Origin: Candidatus Enterococcus testudinis
GTDB taxonomy: Bacteria > Bacillota > Bacilli > Lactobacillales > Enterococcaceae
Length of the DNA stretch: 64,000 nt
Direction: 5' to 3'
Assembly: GCF_002140915.1 (NCBI RefSeq)
Contig: NZ_NGKU01000001.1
Coordinates: forward strand, 1,013,095 to 1,077,094
Shown: in pieces, positions 17,820 to 27,094 of the stretch
Position numbering within the stretch: the stretch's first letter is position 1
Layout of the letters: the number at the start of each line of letters is the position of its first letter
Translations under genes and position numbers: made by a program
Notes under the pieces: model-generated
Database searches by the model: none
The model's input: only the letters and a program-made list of their open reading frames with translations
Told to the model about the DNA's origin: nothing

Positions 17820-17863
17820 TCGTTTTTCAGCAAACTGACAATCAAGTGAAATGAAGCATACAT
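17810..17863 (-). pseudogene. truncated holin-like toxin remnant
   Basis: The last part, IVSLLKNDKK and TAG, matches the intact toxin at 17383-17487. The 5' half and its ribosome binding site are gone, replaced by sequence from the end of the neighbouring TetR remnant. Confidence 0.7.
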
Positions 17864-17868
17864 TTCAT

Positions 17869-18258
17869 TTATTCACCAAGCAATGTCCACAATGCCTCGA
17901 AATCTTCTTGATAACTTTCGTTGCACCACCGTTTTGCAAAGTATGGATTGTGAAAATAGGTAAACGCAGTAATGACGGCAGCGCCGTTCTTTGAAGGATC
18001 GATGTCCTCAGCTTTTTCTGCCAGTTTTTGAACGTGGGGGTTCACTAGCCTTGCGTTATTCTCAATATATTCAGTATATAATTTGAACATTTTAGGAATT
18101 GATTGATGTAAGGTTTTCTTTGTATTCGTCATCAGCCATAGCCAATCATGAAGCGCTGATCCGTGATTCTCTGGTTCCCAAGTAAAAATGGTGGCCATTG
18201 AATCCTCTAACCAGCGCAAGGCGAGGTGTTCAAACAAGTCTTCTTTATTGAGGAAAAA
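17869..18258 (-). pseudogene. TetR-family regulator, 5'-truncated
   Basis: The frame opens right after a TAG at 18261 and begins FFLNKEDLFEHLALRWLEDS, which is the end of the TetR HTH region (normally YxxFxNKExLF) running into the ligand-binding part. The first 45 or so residues with the DNA-binding helices are missing. The C-terminal part runs on for about 120 residues. The truncation point coincides with that of the divergent SDR gene at 18226-18750, so one deletion probably removed both 5' ends and the promoter between them. Confidence 0.65.
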
Positions 18259-18750
18259 CTAGGTAAATTGACGGTCATTGTCAATACAGCGGGTATTATG
18301 CGCTTATCGCCGATAGCGAATTTGGATTTTGATGCATTTGATCAAGTGATGCGCACCAATGTACGAGGGACGTTTGTCATCGCGAAATTAGCTGCGACAC
18401 ATTTGACTGAGGGAGGTGTCTTGATCAACTTTTCCACTTCGGTCACCAGATTGCAATTTGTCGAATATGGCGCGTATGCCGCAGCGAAATCGGCAGTTGA
18501 AACGATGACGCCAATCTTGGCGAAGGAGATGCGGTGCAAACAGATTAGGGTCAATACGATTGCACCTGGACCGACAGCTACGCCACTATTTTTGGATGGA
18601 AAATCGGAGGCATTGATCCAGAAATTGAGTGTGGCCAACCCTTTAGAGCGCTTAGGTGAACCGCGAGATATTGCAGAAGCGGTATTTCGTGTCATCGAAT
18701 CCAAGTGGATCAATGGTCAAGTGGTATTTGTGAATGGCGGCATGGTGTAG
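18226..18750 (+). pseudogene. short-chain dehydrogenase (SDR), 5'-truncated
   Basis: From about EEKLGKLTVIVNTAGIM (near 18250) the sequence is a classical SDR: NTAGIM, the N of NVRGTF, the catalytic Y..K in YAAAK, and PGP(T) after it. The N-terminal Rossmann part with the TGxxxGxG dinucleotide-binding motif is missing, so the product should be inactive. The first residues overlap the antisense TetR remnant, marking the deletion join near 18245-18260. Confidence 0.75.
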
Positions 18751-18831
18751 TTGCAACAAGAAGATGTTGTAATGGTTACTTTGGCAAGCACATATTTGGT
18801 ACTTAGTGGGTAAATACATTTAGCATAAGAC

Positions 18832-18869
18832 AAAAAAACCAGCAGAGATTCAGTCTTGCTGGTTTTTTT
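18832..18869. terminator. bidirectional terminator
   Basis: AAAAAAACCAGCA / TGCTGGTTTTTTT. The last codons and stop of the ECF S-component gene lie within it. Confidence 0.8.
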
Positions 18870-19404
18870 GTTCTCCTTTGATCCTCGCTGCAACCGGTTG
18901 AAACAATCGTCGATAAACGGGTGTCAACAAGAGATAAAAGACCAAATTTCCACTTCCGTGCAACATATCAAAGACAATCCCTTGCAGATAGTAAGCCCAA
19001 AATGAGGGGAGTTGATACAAATAAACTTCGACTAAGGATACAAAGAAACCATAGAGCATACCACTAAGAAAAGCCAGTACAGCTTGGCACATGATATGAC
19101 GTTTTACGAATGGCAGACGGGTGACGATATAAAAGAAGGTCACCATACAAGTAAAAGCGACGAGTTGGCTGATGGTCCAACTGCCCATTCCGAGATAGAG
19201 ATTGGTCCCTAATAAGCCAATCACGGCGACAATCATTGCGTCGCTATAACTACCATAACAGACCAATAGCAGCAAAATAGCACTCATAGGTTGGACATTG
19301 GGTAACCATGTAAATGACAGACGCCCCACGATACAGGCGGCTGAAAAGAGGGCCAAGTGTGTGATTCTTCTGATTGGAAATGTTGATTTTTTTTGACTGT
19401 TCAT
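18850..19404 (-). CDS. ECF transporter S component, probably for cobalamin
   Basis: This 184-residue protein is very hydrophobic, with about six membrane segments, a basic N-terminus and TRLPFVKRH-type loops, typical of ECF-type S components. The substrate is inferred from context: it is divergent from a B12-dependent ribonucleotide reductase, and that operon also has a corrinoid adenosyltransferase and a DUF4430 lipoprotein. CbrT-type S components import cobalamin in lactobacilli. The shared energising module (EcfA, EcfA', EcfT) is not in the window and is normally encoded elsewhere. Paired NrdR boxes sit in the divergent intergenic region. Confidence 0.75.
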   Translation of the reverse strand: MNSQKKSTFPIRRITHLALFSAACIVGRLSFTWLPNVQPMSAILLLLVCYGSYSDAMIVAVIGLLGTNLYLGMGSWTISQLVAFTCMVTFFYIVTRLPFVKRHIMCQAVLAFLSGMLYGFFVSLVEVYLYQLPSFWAYYLQGIVFDMLHGSGNLVFYLLLTPVYRRLFQPVAARIKGEQKNQQD

Positions 19405-19470
19405 TGTGAAGATCCTTCGTTCTAATTGATAATAGTTCTCATTGTATCAGAATAAAAAATAAATTCAAGA

Positions 19471-19499
19471 TTGAATTATACTTTATATAGTGCCATACT
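19471..19499 (+). promoter_or_regulatory. probable nrdJ promoter
   Basis: TTGAAT at 19471-19476 and CATACT at 19494-19499 are 17 bp apart. The first NrdR box lies inside this promoter. Confidence 0.45.
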
Positions 19500-19524
19500 A
19501 ATTCACGGACACAACATATTGTGT
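19478..19524 (+). promoter_or_regulatory. tandem NrdR boxes
   Basis: ATACTTTATATAGTGC (19478-19493) and ACACAACATATTGTGT (19509-19524) both match the 16-bp NrdR box. Their starts are 31 bp apart, three helix turns, as in known NrdR operators. They overlap the promoter and so should repress nrdJ when dATP is high. Confidence 0.8.
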
Positions 19525-19552
19525 TTTTTGAATGAGAAGGTGGAATCAAATA

Positions 19553-22012
19553 ATGGAATATCCAGAAGTATATAAACAAAAATTGAATCAAGATATTGCA
19601 AAAGTAGCGGAAGTTGCAGTTATTACGAGTGAGATGACACAAACCTTTGAAGGAATTGCGCGGTTGATCATGTTGGATTGCTATGCCTTCAAAGATAACC
19701 GTACACTAACAATCGGTGATTTGGTCATTCTGACAACACATCCCGATCCGCAATATCCAACCCGTGGAATTGGCTGGGTCGAAGCGAAGGTTGATGGACT
19801 GTTAACGATTCGCGTGGAAGATGATTATCGTTCCGCACTCACTGATCCTGTTGAAATGGCTTCTGGTCAAGTACAACGGCGCATCAATGAGGTAGAAAAA
19901 CCGCTGGAACTTTATTTCGAACAGATCGCTGCGCGTGTTTCTAGAGGTATCGCGGCGATGGAGGGGGACCAGCAGGCGCAGTATGAACAAGCATTTTATC
20001 ATCATTTGACGGCGCAAAACTTGATTCCGGCTGGTCGTGTGTTATATGGCGCTGGGACGCAATCGGAAGTCACCTATTTCAACTGCTATGTGATGCCATT
20101 TATTCATGATTCACGTGGCGGTCTAGCGACACATCGCCAAGAAGTGATGGAAATCATGAGCCGTGGCGGTGGTGTAGGTACCAATGGGTCAACTTTGCGG
20201 CCAGCATCAGCGGTGGTCCATGGTGTGAATGGCAAGTCTTCGGGGGCTGTTTCATGGTTGAATGATTTGGCAAATCTGACGCATTTGGTTGAGCAAGGAG
20301 GCAGCCGTCGAGGGGCGCAGATGATCATGTTGAATGATTGGCATCCTGATATTTTTGCGTTCATTATTTCAAAGATCCAAAATCCAGCGATTTTGTATCA
20401 GTTGAGTCGTACAAGTAATAGTCCAATCGTGCGTCAATTGGCTGGGCAAAAATTGGACTTTGAACCATTAACGGCGGATGAAAAAGAATTGTTGTCTTTC
20501 GCGGTTGACCATAAAGGAGCAAATCAACACGCTGATGCTTATCAAGCGTATCAGCAGAAATTATCCGCTGGTGGTACGTATCGGGTCAAAGAGCCGGATT
20601 TTTTGACGGGGGCGAATATTTCTATTTGTTTGACCAAAGAATTTATGCAGGCTGTCGAAGAAGACAGCACCTATGATTTGCGCTTTCCGTCAATTGATTC
20701 CTATGACGCTGATGAAATGGCGGATTACGATGCGCACTGGGCTGAGATCGGCGATGTTCGTGAATGGGCAGCAACAGGGCGACGGGTGACGATTTATCAA
20801 ACAATCAAGGCGCGAGACTTATGGGATTTGATCACATTTTGCGCGACCTATTCAGCTGAGCCAGGCATATTCTTCATTGATAATGCCAACGAGATGACCA
20901 ATGCACAAGCCTATGGTCAAAAAGTAGTCGCCACCAATCCTTGCGGCGAACAACCATTGACGCCGTACGCGGTCTGCAACTTGGCAGCCATCAATCTGGC
21001 GCAAATGGTGGATCACTCAACCAAGTCTGTCGACATCGATAAATTGGCAGAAGTTGTCAGAACCAGTGTCCGTTTCCAAGACAATGTGATTGATGCCACA
21101 CCGTATTTTTTTGACAAAAACGAACACCAAGCCAAGGGTGAACGCCGTGTAGGTTTGGGTGTTATGGGGTTGGCAGACTTGCTGATCTATTGTGAAAAGG
21201 TCTATGGTTCTGAAGAAGGCAATCGCTTGATTGATCAAGTGTTTGAAACGATTGCGCTGACAGCTTATGAGACGTCTGTTGAACTGGCAAAAGAAAAAGG
21301 CAGTTTTCCTTTCTTGATTGGTGAAACAGAGGCCGAAACACGCGCCTTGCGGCAACGCTTTATCGAGTCTGGTTATATGAAAAAAATGCCAGAAGCGTTG
21401 CGTCAATCGATTTTGGTCCATGGCATTCGCAACTCACATTTACTGACTGTGGCACCTACGGGATCTACAGGAACAATGGCTGGCGTATCGACTGGTTTAG
21501 AACCTTATTATTCCTTTTCTTATTTCAGAAGTGGTCGGTTGGGCAAGTTTATTGAAGTTCACGCAGACATTGTTCATGCGTATCTCCGTGCACATCCAGA
21601 AGCAGATACCAATGCATTACCGCCATTTTTTGTGTCAGCGATGGATTTGACACCAGAAGCCCACGTCAGCGTGCAGTGTGCGATCCAACGCTGGATCGAT
21701 AGTTCAATCTCCAAAACAGTCAATGCACCGAAGGGCTATCAAGTTGAGCAAGTGGCCGCTATTTATGAAGCATTGTATCGCGGTGGTGCCAAGGGCGGGA
21801 CCGTCTACGTGGACGGCAGCCGAGACAGCCAAGTCTTGACGTTGACTGGAGAAGAGACACCAACAGCACCAGCGGAAGCTTCTTCGGTTGTGGTCGATAA
21901 GGAAGTTGTAGATGGCGAAATTTGTCCGATTTGTCAGGAAGGGACGATCGAAGAAATCGGCGGTTGCAGCACCTGTACCCATTGCAAAGTCCAACTGAAG
22001 TGTGGATTATGA
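19553..22012 (+). CDS. nrdJ: class II (adenosylcobalamin-dependent) ribonucleotide reductase
   Basis: The enzyme reduces ribonucleotides to deoxyribonucleotides using a cobalamin-derived thiyl radical, with no oxygen requirement. The start is set at ATG 19553, 9 nt after AGAAGGTGG; an ATG 21 nt upstream would put that site inside the gene. In the 819 residues are the redox Cys C178 (FNCYV), the radical-site motif NPCGEQ with C464 and E466, the partner C475 (AVCNLAAIN), and a C-terminal cluster CPICQ...GC.TCTHC...C that can form a zinc ribbon or shuttle cysteines. It heads an operon with an adenosyltransferase and a lipoprotein. Confidence 0.92.
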   Translation: MEYPEVYKQKLNQDIAKVAEVAVITSEMTQTFEGIARLIMLDCYAFKDNRTLTIGDLVILTTHPDPQYPTRGIGWVEAKVDGLLTIRVEDDYRSALTDPVEMASGQVQRRINEVEKPLELYFEQIAARVSRGIAAMEGDQQAQYEQAFYHHLTAQNLIPAGRVLYGAGTQSEVTYFNCYVMPFIHDSRGGLATHRQEVMEIMSRGGGVGTNGSTLRPASAVVHGVNGKSSGAVSWLNDLANLTHLVEQGGSRRGAQMIMLNDWHPDIFAFIISKIQNPAILYQLSRTSNSPIVRQLAGQKLDFEPLTADEKELLSFAVDHKGANQHADAYQAYQQKLSAGGTYRVKEPDFLTGANISICLTKEFMQAVEEDSTYDLRFPSIDSYDADEMADYDAHWAEIGDVREWAATGRRVTIYQTIKARDLWDLITFCATYSAEPGIFFIDNANEMTNAQAYGQKVVATNPCGEQPLTPYAVCNLAAINLAQMVDHSTKSVDIDKLAEVVRTSVRFQDNVIDATPYFFDKNEHQAKGERRVGLGVMGLADLLIYCEKVYGSEEGNRLIDQVFETIALTAYETSVELAKEKGSFPFLIGETEAETRALRQRFIESGYMKKMPEALRQSILVHGIRNSHLLTVAPTGSTGTMAGVSTGLEPYYSFSYFRSGRLGKFIEVHADIVHAYLRAHPEADTNALPPFFVSAMDLTPEAHVSVQCAIQRWIDSSISKTVNAPKGYQVEQVAAIYEALYRGGAKGGTVYVDGSRDSQVLTLTGEETPTAPAEASSVVVDKEVVDGEICPICQEGTIEEIGGCSTCTHCKVQLKCGL

Positions 22013-22027
22013 TGGAGGAGGATCAGC

Positions 22028-22588
22028 ATGAAAATCTATACCAAAAGCGGTGACAAAGGCAAAACTAGTATCATTGGCGGTCAGCGCGTCCTAAAATCGG
22101 ATCTGCGGGTTTGTGCGTATGGTAGTATTGATGAAGTCAATTCATGGGTGGGCAAAGTGATTGCTGCGTTGACCGAGTCACGCTTTGATACGTTGCGTGT
22201 TGAATTGACGGCGTTGCAAGTGCTGCTATTTGATATAGGTACTGATTTCGCAACACCGAGTGGCATCAATACGCCGATCGTTGGGAAACAAGACTTGGCG
22301 CGTGTGGAAGCTTTGATCGATCATTACCAAGGTCAAGTGCCTGTGATCGAGAAATTTATTTTGCCCGGCGGTCATCCAATTGCCTGTGATCTGCACGTAG
22401 CACGAACCGTGATCCGTCGCGGAGAACGAGAAGTAACAGCATTGCTTGCAGAAGAAGATATCAACCTGACAGCATACAAAATCATCAATCGATTGTCTGA
22501 TTTATTTTTTGTGCTGGCGCGCTATATCAATACCAGCTATGGTATAACCGAGCCCTTTTATGAACGGGCCGGCAACGTATTTCATTAA
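22028..22588 (+). CDS. pduO: PduO-type ATP:cob(I)alamin adenosyltransferase
   Basis: This 186-residue enzyme adds the 5'-deoxyadenosyl group to cob(I)alamin, making the cofactor the upstream reductase needs. The N-terminal SGDKGKTSIIGG loop, the YGSIDEVNS motif and the RRGERE signature are those of the PduO family. It lies 15 nt after nrdJ with a GGAGGA site, so the two are co-transcribed. Confidence 0.92.
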   Translation: MKIYTKSGDKGKTSIIGGQRVLKSDLRVCAYGSIDEVNSWVGKVIAALTESRFDTLRVELTALQVLLFDIGTDFATPSGINTPIVGKQDLARVEALIDHYQGQVPVIEKFILPGGHPIACDLHVARTVIRRGEREVTALLAEEDINLTAYKIINRLSDLFFVLARYINTSYGITEPFYERAGNVFH

Positions 22589-22603
22589 GAGAGGATGTTA
22601 TCA

Positions 22604-23011
22604 TTGAAAAAATTTACTGTCATTTCTAGCTTGATCATCGGATTATTTGTTTTATCTGGTTGTCAAACCAACCAAACACCATCACAAACATCATCACAAG
22701 CATCGACTGAAGCAACCAGCGCAGTCGTTGCCTCATCAGTCAAAATCGTCTTGACTGACGGAGAGGACACGATTGATAGCAAAAGTGTCGCTGTTCAATC
22801 TGGGGAATCATTGATGGATGTTTTGAAGGAACACTTTTCTGTGGAAGAAAAGGACGGCTTCATTACATCAATCGAAGGCCATAGTCAAGATGAAAGTCAG
22901 AACAAATACTGGACTTTTACTGTGAATGGAGAAATGGGCTCAAAAGGGGCCGATGAAACGATAGTAGAAGGGGGAGATCAAGTTGATTTTGCGTTAAGTG
23001 TATATGAATAA
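22604..23011 (+). CDS. DUF4430-domain lipoprotein
   Basis: The start is placed at TTG 22604 (MKKFTVISS...), 9 nt after AGAGG; the in-frame ATG at 22595 lies in that site. The 135-residue product has a lipobox (LSGC at about residue 20), a Ser/Thr/Gln-rich linker, and a DUF4430 domain (about 50-135, ending YWTFTVNGEMGSKGADETIVEGGD). DUF4430 is related to the C-terminal domain of transcobalamin-type proteins. With the ECF S component and adenosyltransferase beside it, a surface cobalamin-capture role is likely but inferred. Confidence 0.8.
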   Translation: MKKFTVISSLIIGLFVLSGCQTNQTPSQTSSQASTEATSAVVASSVKIVLTDGEDTIDSKSVAVQSGESLMDVLKEHFSVEEKDGFITSIEGHSQDESQNKYWTFTVNGEMGSKGADETIVEGGDQVDFALSVYE

Positions 23012-23022
23012 ATAAAGAAACT

Positions 23023-23061
23023 CGCGTCCACCTGCCAATCAATATCTGGCAGGTGGACGCG
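23023..23061. terminator. strong hairpin between convergent genes
   Basis: A perfect 15-bp stem (CGCGTCCACCTGCCA) has a 9-nt loop. The T tract is weak on both strands, better on the minus (AGTTTCTTTATTT), so it may mainly end the nanE transcript. Confidence 0.6.
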
Positions 23062-23145
23062 TGTCGATTCAATTATTTCAGCAAAGCAGTATATTTTTCT
23101 GTGCTTTGTTATGAGGACCATGTATGTTCGCCGCTTCGACTATCG

Positions 23146-23835
23146 TTATGCCAGAAAATCAACAAAACGTTGGGCAATTTCCTGTGGTCTCGTGATTGCA
23201 CCGCCAACAACTATCCCTGCTACACCAAGGGCTTTGATTTGTTTTGCTTCTTCAGGGGTGTGGATTTTTCCTTCTGCGATCACAGAAACCCCTGCGTGAA
23301 CAAGTTGTTGCATCAACGAGATGTCAGGTCCGGTCTGTTGCAGGCTTTCTTCAGTGTAGCCACTCAATGTTGTGCCAACAAAATCGATACCTGCTTGGTG
23401 GGCATTCAGGCCTTCTTCAAAGGTGGCGATATCAGCCATGAATAATTGTTCGGGATATTTGTCTTTGATTGCAGCAATAAACGCATTGATCGATAAGCCG
23501 TCATGGCGCTTGCGGCGGGTGCAATCAAGCGCAATCACTTCCACACCAGTTGCCACAAGTTCATCCACTTCACGCATGGTTGCGGTGATAAAAGGTTTCT
23601 CAGGCAGGTAATCGCGTTTGATGATCCCAATCATCGGCAGTGAGACGCTCTCTTTGATTGCCAAAATATCTCTGACTGAATTGGCACGGATACCAACGGC
23701 ACCAGCCTGTTCAGCAGCTCGTGCGAAATAGGGCATCAAGCTTTCTTCTTCTCGATAAAATGGTTCACCGGGTAATGCTTGGCAAGAAACAATCACCCCG
23801 TTTGATACAGCTGTCAAAAATGTCTGTTTATCCAT
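23146..23835 (-). CDS. nanE: N-acetylmannosamine-6-phosphate 2-epimerase
   Basis: The 229-residue TIM-barrel enzyme converts ManNAc-6-P to GlcNAc-6-P in sialic acid and ManNAc use. Typical NanE motifs are [57 protein letters not shown] and [11 protein letters not shown]. No nanA, nanK or transporter gene is nearby, so here it stands alone; it may serve ManNAc salvage or amino-sugar interconversion. Confidence 0.92.
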   Translation of the reverse strand: MDKQTFLTAVSNGVIVSCQALPGEPFYREEESLMPYFARAAEQAGAVGIRANSVRDILAIKESVSLPMIGIIKRDYLPEKPFITATMREVDELVATGVEVIALDCTRRKRHDGLSINAFIAAIKDKYPEQLFMADIATFEEGLNAHQAGIDFVGTTLSGYTEESLQQTGPDISLMQQLVHAGVSVIAEGKIHTPEEAKQIKALGVAGIVVGGAITRPQEIAQRFVDFLA

Positions 23836-23948
23836 ATATTTTACGACTCCGATGCTTGTGTGATTTCAGATCCTCTATCTGAACCGACTATAGCATGCGT
23901 TTTTATTCTGTGTAAAGGGATAAGCAGTATCCTTCATATAACGCAATC

Positions 23949-23997
23949 AAAGCAACAGGCGCTGCGATCCATTGCAAATCGCAGCGCCTGTTGCTTT
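23949..23997. terminator. long hairpin terminator
   Basis: Perfect 20-bp arms (AAAGCAACAGGCGCTGCGAT) with a 9-nt loop end in only TTT. The hairpin lies just after mleP and should end the mleS-mleP transcript. Confidence 0.65.
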
Positions 23998-24018
23998 ATA
24001 TTGTTTGATTTTAGCGGT

Positions 24019-25299
24019 TTATGAGTAAAAGAAGCGAATCAAGATCCCGCCAAGAATCAATACGATTGCGCCGCATAAACGGTTGGCCATTTGTGCAAAA
24101 GCAATCATTTCCATTCTTTCAGAAGCAGATAATACAGCAATATTACCGGTTCCGCCCATGGAGTTGTTGATCATACCTGCACCAATCGATGTTTCGACTG
24201 GGTACATGCCCAATAGCATACCGAAGAACCAGCTGGCAGCGCCCATTGAAACAACGCTTGTTAGACAGAGCAAGACAAACTGCCATGTAAAGGCAGAAGC
24301 CAATGTGGACAAATCGATCAATGCCAAACCAATCCCAGCCAATACAGCGTGGGTCAAATTGGTCATAATGACATTGTTGAACATCACAACAGAGTCTTCT
24401 AGTTTTTTCGGAACAACGTTCAATGCTTTCAAAATAAAGACGATCACAATCATAAAGGCATATTCGTGTACCTTAGGGAAAAAGTTGCTCAAAATCGCGC
24501 CGACAACCAATAGCGAGAATGAAAATAGCATACCGACGCCGATTTGTTGCGCATCAAGCGTGATCTTTGGTTTTTCTAATTCTTCTTTGGTGGCATTGAT
24601 CAATGTGCCATGACCATTGTATTTGGTTTTGGCAAAGACTTTTGAAATAAATAATGCACCAATAATGGCAAGAATATTCCCGAATGTAACAGCAGGTGCC
24701 AATTGAGAGAAAATCGCTGCTTGATTGCCGTTTGCCAAACCATCCGCATAGATTTGTGAAAGGGGTGTGATCCCAGCACCCATACCGCCAGACATCATTG
24801 GCAAGGAGACATACATGACAGAATCAGCAAAACCATTTCCCAACAGCATGCCAACCAATCCGACTGCGAAAAATCCGACAACCATGGTGATCAATGCAAC
24901 TGGAATAAATTTAGTTGAAGCTTTCACCAATAAGTTGCGGTTCATTCCTAAGATCGAGCCGCAAATCAAAGCAGCAATATAGAAATCAAGGAAACCAAAA
25001 CCGCCACCCATGAAATCACTGACAGCGTCAATGACTTTTGTGGGTACGAGATTGAATGAAGCCAAAAGAGTGGCACCTAGCAAGGTGAAAACTGATCCAC
25101 CGCCAAGATAAGAATTCATGATCGGCAATTTTTCACCGATGAAATACAGCAAGTGACCTAAGGCAACGAGTAGAATGGTGATACCGACCATATTTAAGGG
25201 CAACTTGTCCAAGGCGATGGCACCAAATATGACAACCATAAAGAATACATATAAGGGAAGACTAATTCCCGAAATCGTCATTGTTTTTAGTTTATTCAT
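24019..25299 (-). CDS. mleP: 2-hydroxycarboxylate (malate) transporter
   Basis: This 426-residue membrane protein has about 11 segments and belongs to the 2-hydroxycarboxylate transporter family (CitS/CitP/MleP). The conserved loop signatures SGGMGAGITPLS and GAGMINNSMGGTGNIAVLS (two GGxG loops) are present. It sits 13 nt after the malolactic enzyme gene, with AGGAAGG before its ATG. It should exchange malate for lactate, coupling malolactic fermentation to proton-motive force. Specificity is inferred from the operon. Confidence 0.88.
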   Translation of the reverse strand: MNKLKTMTISGISLPLYVFFMVVIFGAIALDKLPLNMVGITILLVALGHLLYFIGEKLPIMNSYLGGGSVFTLLGATLLASFNLVPTKVIDAVSDFMGGGFGFLDFYIAALICGSILGMNRNLLVKASTKFIPVALITMVVGFFAVGLVGMLLGNGFADSVMYVSLPMMSGGMGAGITPLSQIYADGLANGNQAAIFSQLAPAVTFGNILAIIGALFISKVFAKTKYNGHGTLINATKEELEKPKITLDAQQIGVGMLFSFSLLVVGAILSNFFPKVHEYAFMIVIVFILKALNVVPKKLEDSVVMFNNVIMTNLTHAVLAGIGLALIDLSTLASAFTWQFVLLCLTSVVSMGAASWFFGMLLGMYPVETSIGAGMINNSMGGTGNIAVLSASERMEMIAFAQMANRLCGAIVLILGGILIRFFYS

Positions 25300-25312
25300 T
25301 TTTCAGACCTTC

Positions 25313-26935
25313 CTAGTATGTTGGATACCATTTAAGATTTTGAACAGCTTTCGCCATATCTGTTTCTGCAGCTTTCGCCAAACCTTGTTCTTTGGCTTTG
25401 TTTGCAACAGCTTCAGCCACTTTGATAGAGACATCAGCAACATATTCGAATGGTGGCAGTACAGGTGCACCTGGTTGGTTCAAGTCAACCAAACCGCTTA
25501 GTGAGTGCGCTGCGGCACCGATCATTTCATCAGTTAATAGTGAAGCTTCTGATGCCAACATACCTAATCCTAAACCAGGATAGATCAATGCGTTGTTGGC
25601 TTGACCGATTTGGTAATCTACACCTTTGTATTGGATTGTTCCTGAAGGGACACCAGTTGCGACAAAGGCTTTACCGTCAGACCATTCAATGACTTGTTCA
25701 GCAGTAGCTTCTAATTTTTTGGTTGGGTTAGAGATTGGGAAAATCACTGGACGTGCAGTGTTTTCGCACATTGCTTCTACAACTTCTTTGGTAAAGGCAC
25801 CCGCATCTGTCGATGTACCGACTAAGATTGTTGGTTTTGCTGCTTTGATGACGTTGACCAATTGAGTCATATCACCAGCGTTTGCAAAGTCAGCCCGTTT
25901 TTTGGCAAATGGTTTTTGTGCAGGTGTTAAATCTGACATATCATCGAACAAAAGTCCTTGTTTGTCAACCATAAAGAAGTGGTTGTATGCTTCTTCTGCT
26001 GAAAGACCTTCACTGACCATTTCTGCATGAACACGGCTCGCGATACCAGCACCGGCAGAACCTCCGCCATAACATAAGTACACTTGATCGGTCAGTTTTT
26101 CGCCAGTGATGTCTAATGCACCAAAGATCCCGCCAAGTACAACGATTCCTGTACCTTGGATATCATCGTTGAATGTTGGAATGGTTTGTTTGTATTTGTC
26201 CAAAATGGTTGCTGCATTTGAGCGGCCGAAGTCTTCCCAATGCAAGTAAAGTTTAGGGAACATAGATTCAGCAGTTTGCACAAATTGATCGATAAATTCA
26301 TAATACGTGTCACCGTACACCCGTTCTTGACGGTTTCCTAAATATAAATGATCATCTAATAATTCTTTTCTGTTGGTTCCTGCATCGATCACGATTGGCA
26401 AAACAGACGCAGGATCGATACCAGCTGCTGCTGTATAGATCATCAGTTTGCCGACAGAAATATCCACACCTTGGACACCCCAGTCACCAATACCAAGAAT
26501 ACCTTCAGCGTCTGTTGCAACGATCAAACGAATGTCGCGATCGCCAGCAGCGTTTTTCAATGTTTCAGCGATATGTTCTGGATGATTGATATCTAAGTAT
26601 GCAGCGTATTGAGGATCAACGAACAAACGGCTGTAATTTTCAATCGTGTCAGCAATAGTTGGATCATAAACGATTGGGTTGAATTCAACGATATGTTGGT
26701 TAAATAAATAGTAGAACAATGTCCGGTTTGTATTGAAGATTTCCATTAAGAAGTGACGTTTTTCTATATCAGAATCTTTGGTCACATATTGCAAATATGC
26801 TTGTTCTGATTGTTCTTCGATGGTTTGAACGTGGGGTGGCAACAAACCAATCAAGCCTAATTCTTTCCGTTCTTCTAATGTAAAGGCAGTTCCTTTGTTC
26901 AAAAATGGGTTATTTAAAATTTCATGTGCGTTCAT
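25313..26935 (-). CDS. mleS: malolactic enzyme (malic-enzyme family)
   Basis: The 540-residue enzyme decarboxylates L-malate to L-lactate using NAD and Mn. The family features are the [11 protein letters not shown] region, [50 protein letters not shown] and the nucleotide-binding [10 protein letters not shown]. The length and the start [17 protein letters not shown] fit lactic-acid-bacterial malolactic enzymes better than pyruvate-forming malic enzymes, but the two are hard to tell apart by sequence alone. It is divergent from a LysR gene and followed by a malate transporter, the classic mle layout. Confidence 0.88.
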   Translation of the reverse strand: MNAHEILNNPFLNKGTAFTLEERKELGLIGLLPPHVQTIEEQSEQAYLQYVTKDSDIEKRHFLMEIFNTNRTLFYYLFNQHIVEFNPIVYDPTIADTIENYSRLFVDPQYAAYLDINHPEHIAETLKNAAGDRDIRLIVATDAEGILGIGDWGVQGVDISVGKLMIYTAAAGIDPASVLPIVIDAGTNRKELLDDHLYLGNRQERVYGDTYYEFIDQFVQTAESMFPKLYLHWEDFGRSNAATILDKYKQTIPTFNDDIQGTGIVVLGGIFGALDITGEKLTDQVYLCYGGGSAGAGIASRVHAEMVSEGLSAEEAYNHFFMVDKQGLLFDDMSDLTPAQKPFAKKRADFANAGDMTQLVNVIKAAKPTILVGTSTDAGAFTKEVVEAMCENTARPVIFPISNPTKKLEATAEQVIEWSDGKAFVATGVPSGTIQYKGVDYQIGQANNALIYPGLGLGMLASEASLLTDEMIGAAAHSLSGLVDLNQPGAPVLPPFEYVADVSIKVAEAVANKAKEQGLAKAAETDMAKAVQNLKWYPTY

Positions 26936-27094
26936 TATGTTCCTCCAAGTTGTATATTTTTTTGGTCATGCGCTCATTTCCATTAGCTACTTTAATCCTT
27001 CGGCAGAATTATAGTCAACTAACGGTGGTATAATAAAAATTATTTATAACAAAACAGCTTCTATGTTAAAATGAGCCAAAGGAGAAATCAGACA

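Noticed and set aside
19405-19552. Cobalamin riboswitch in front of nrdJ or the S component
   Set aside because: The region is only about 150 bp and shows NrdR boxes and a promoter but no B12-box-like sequence.
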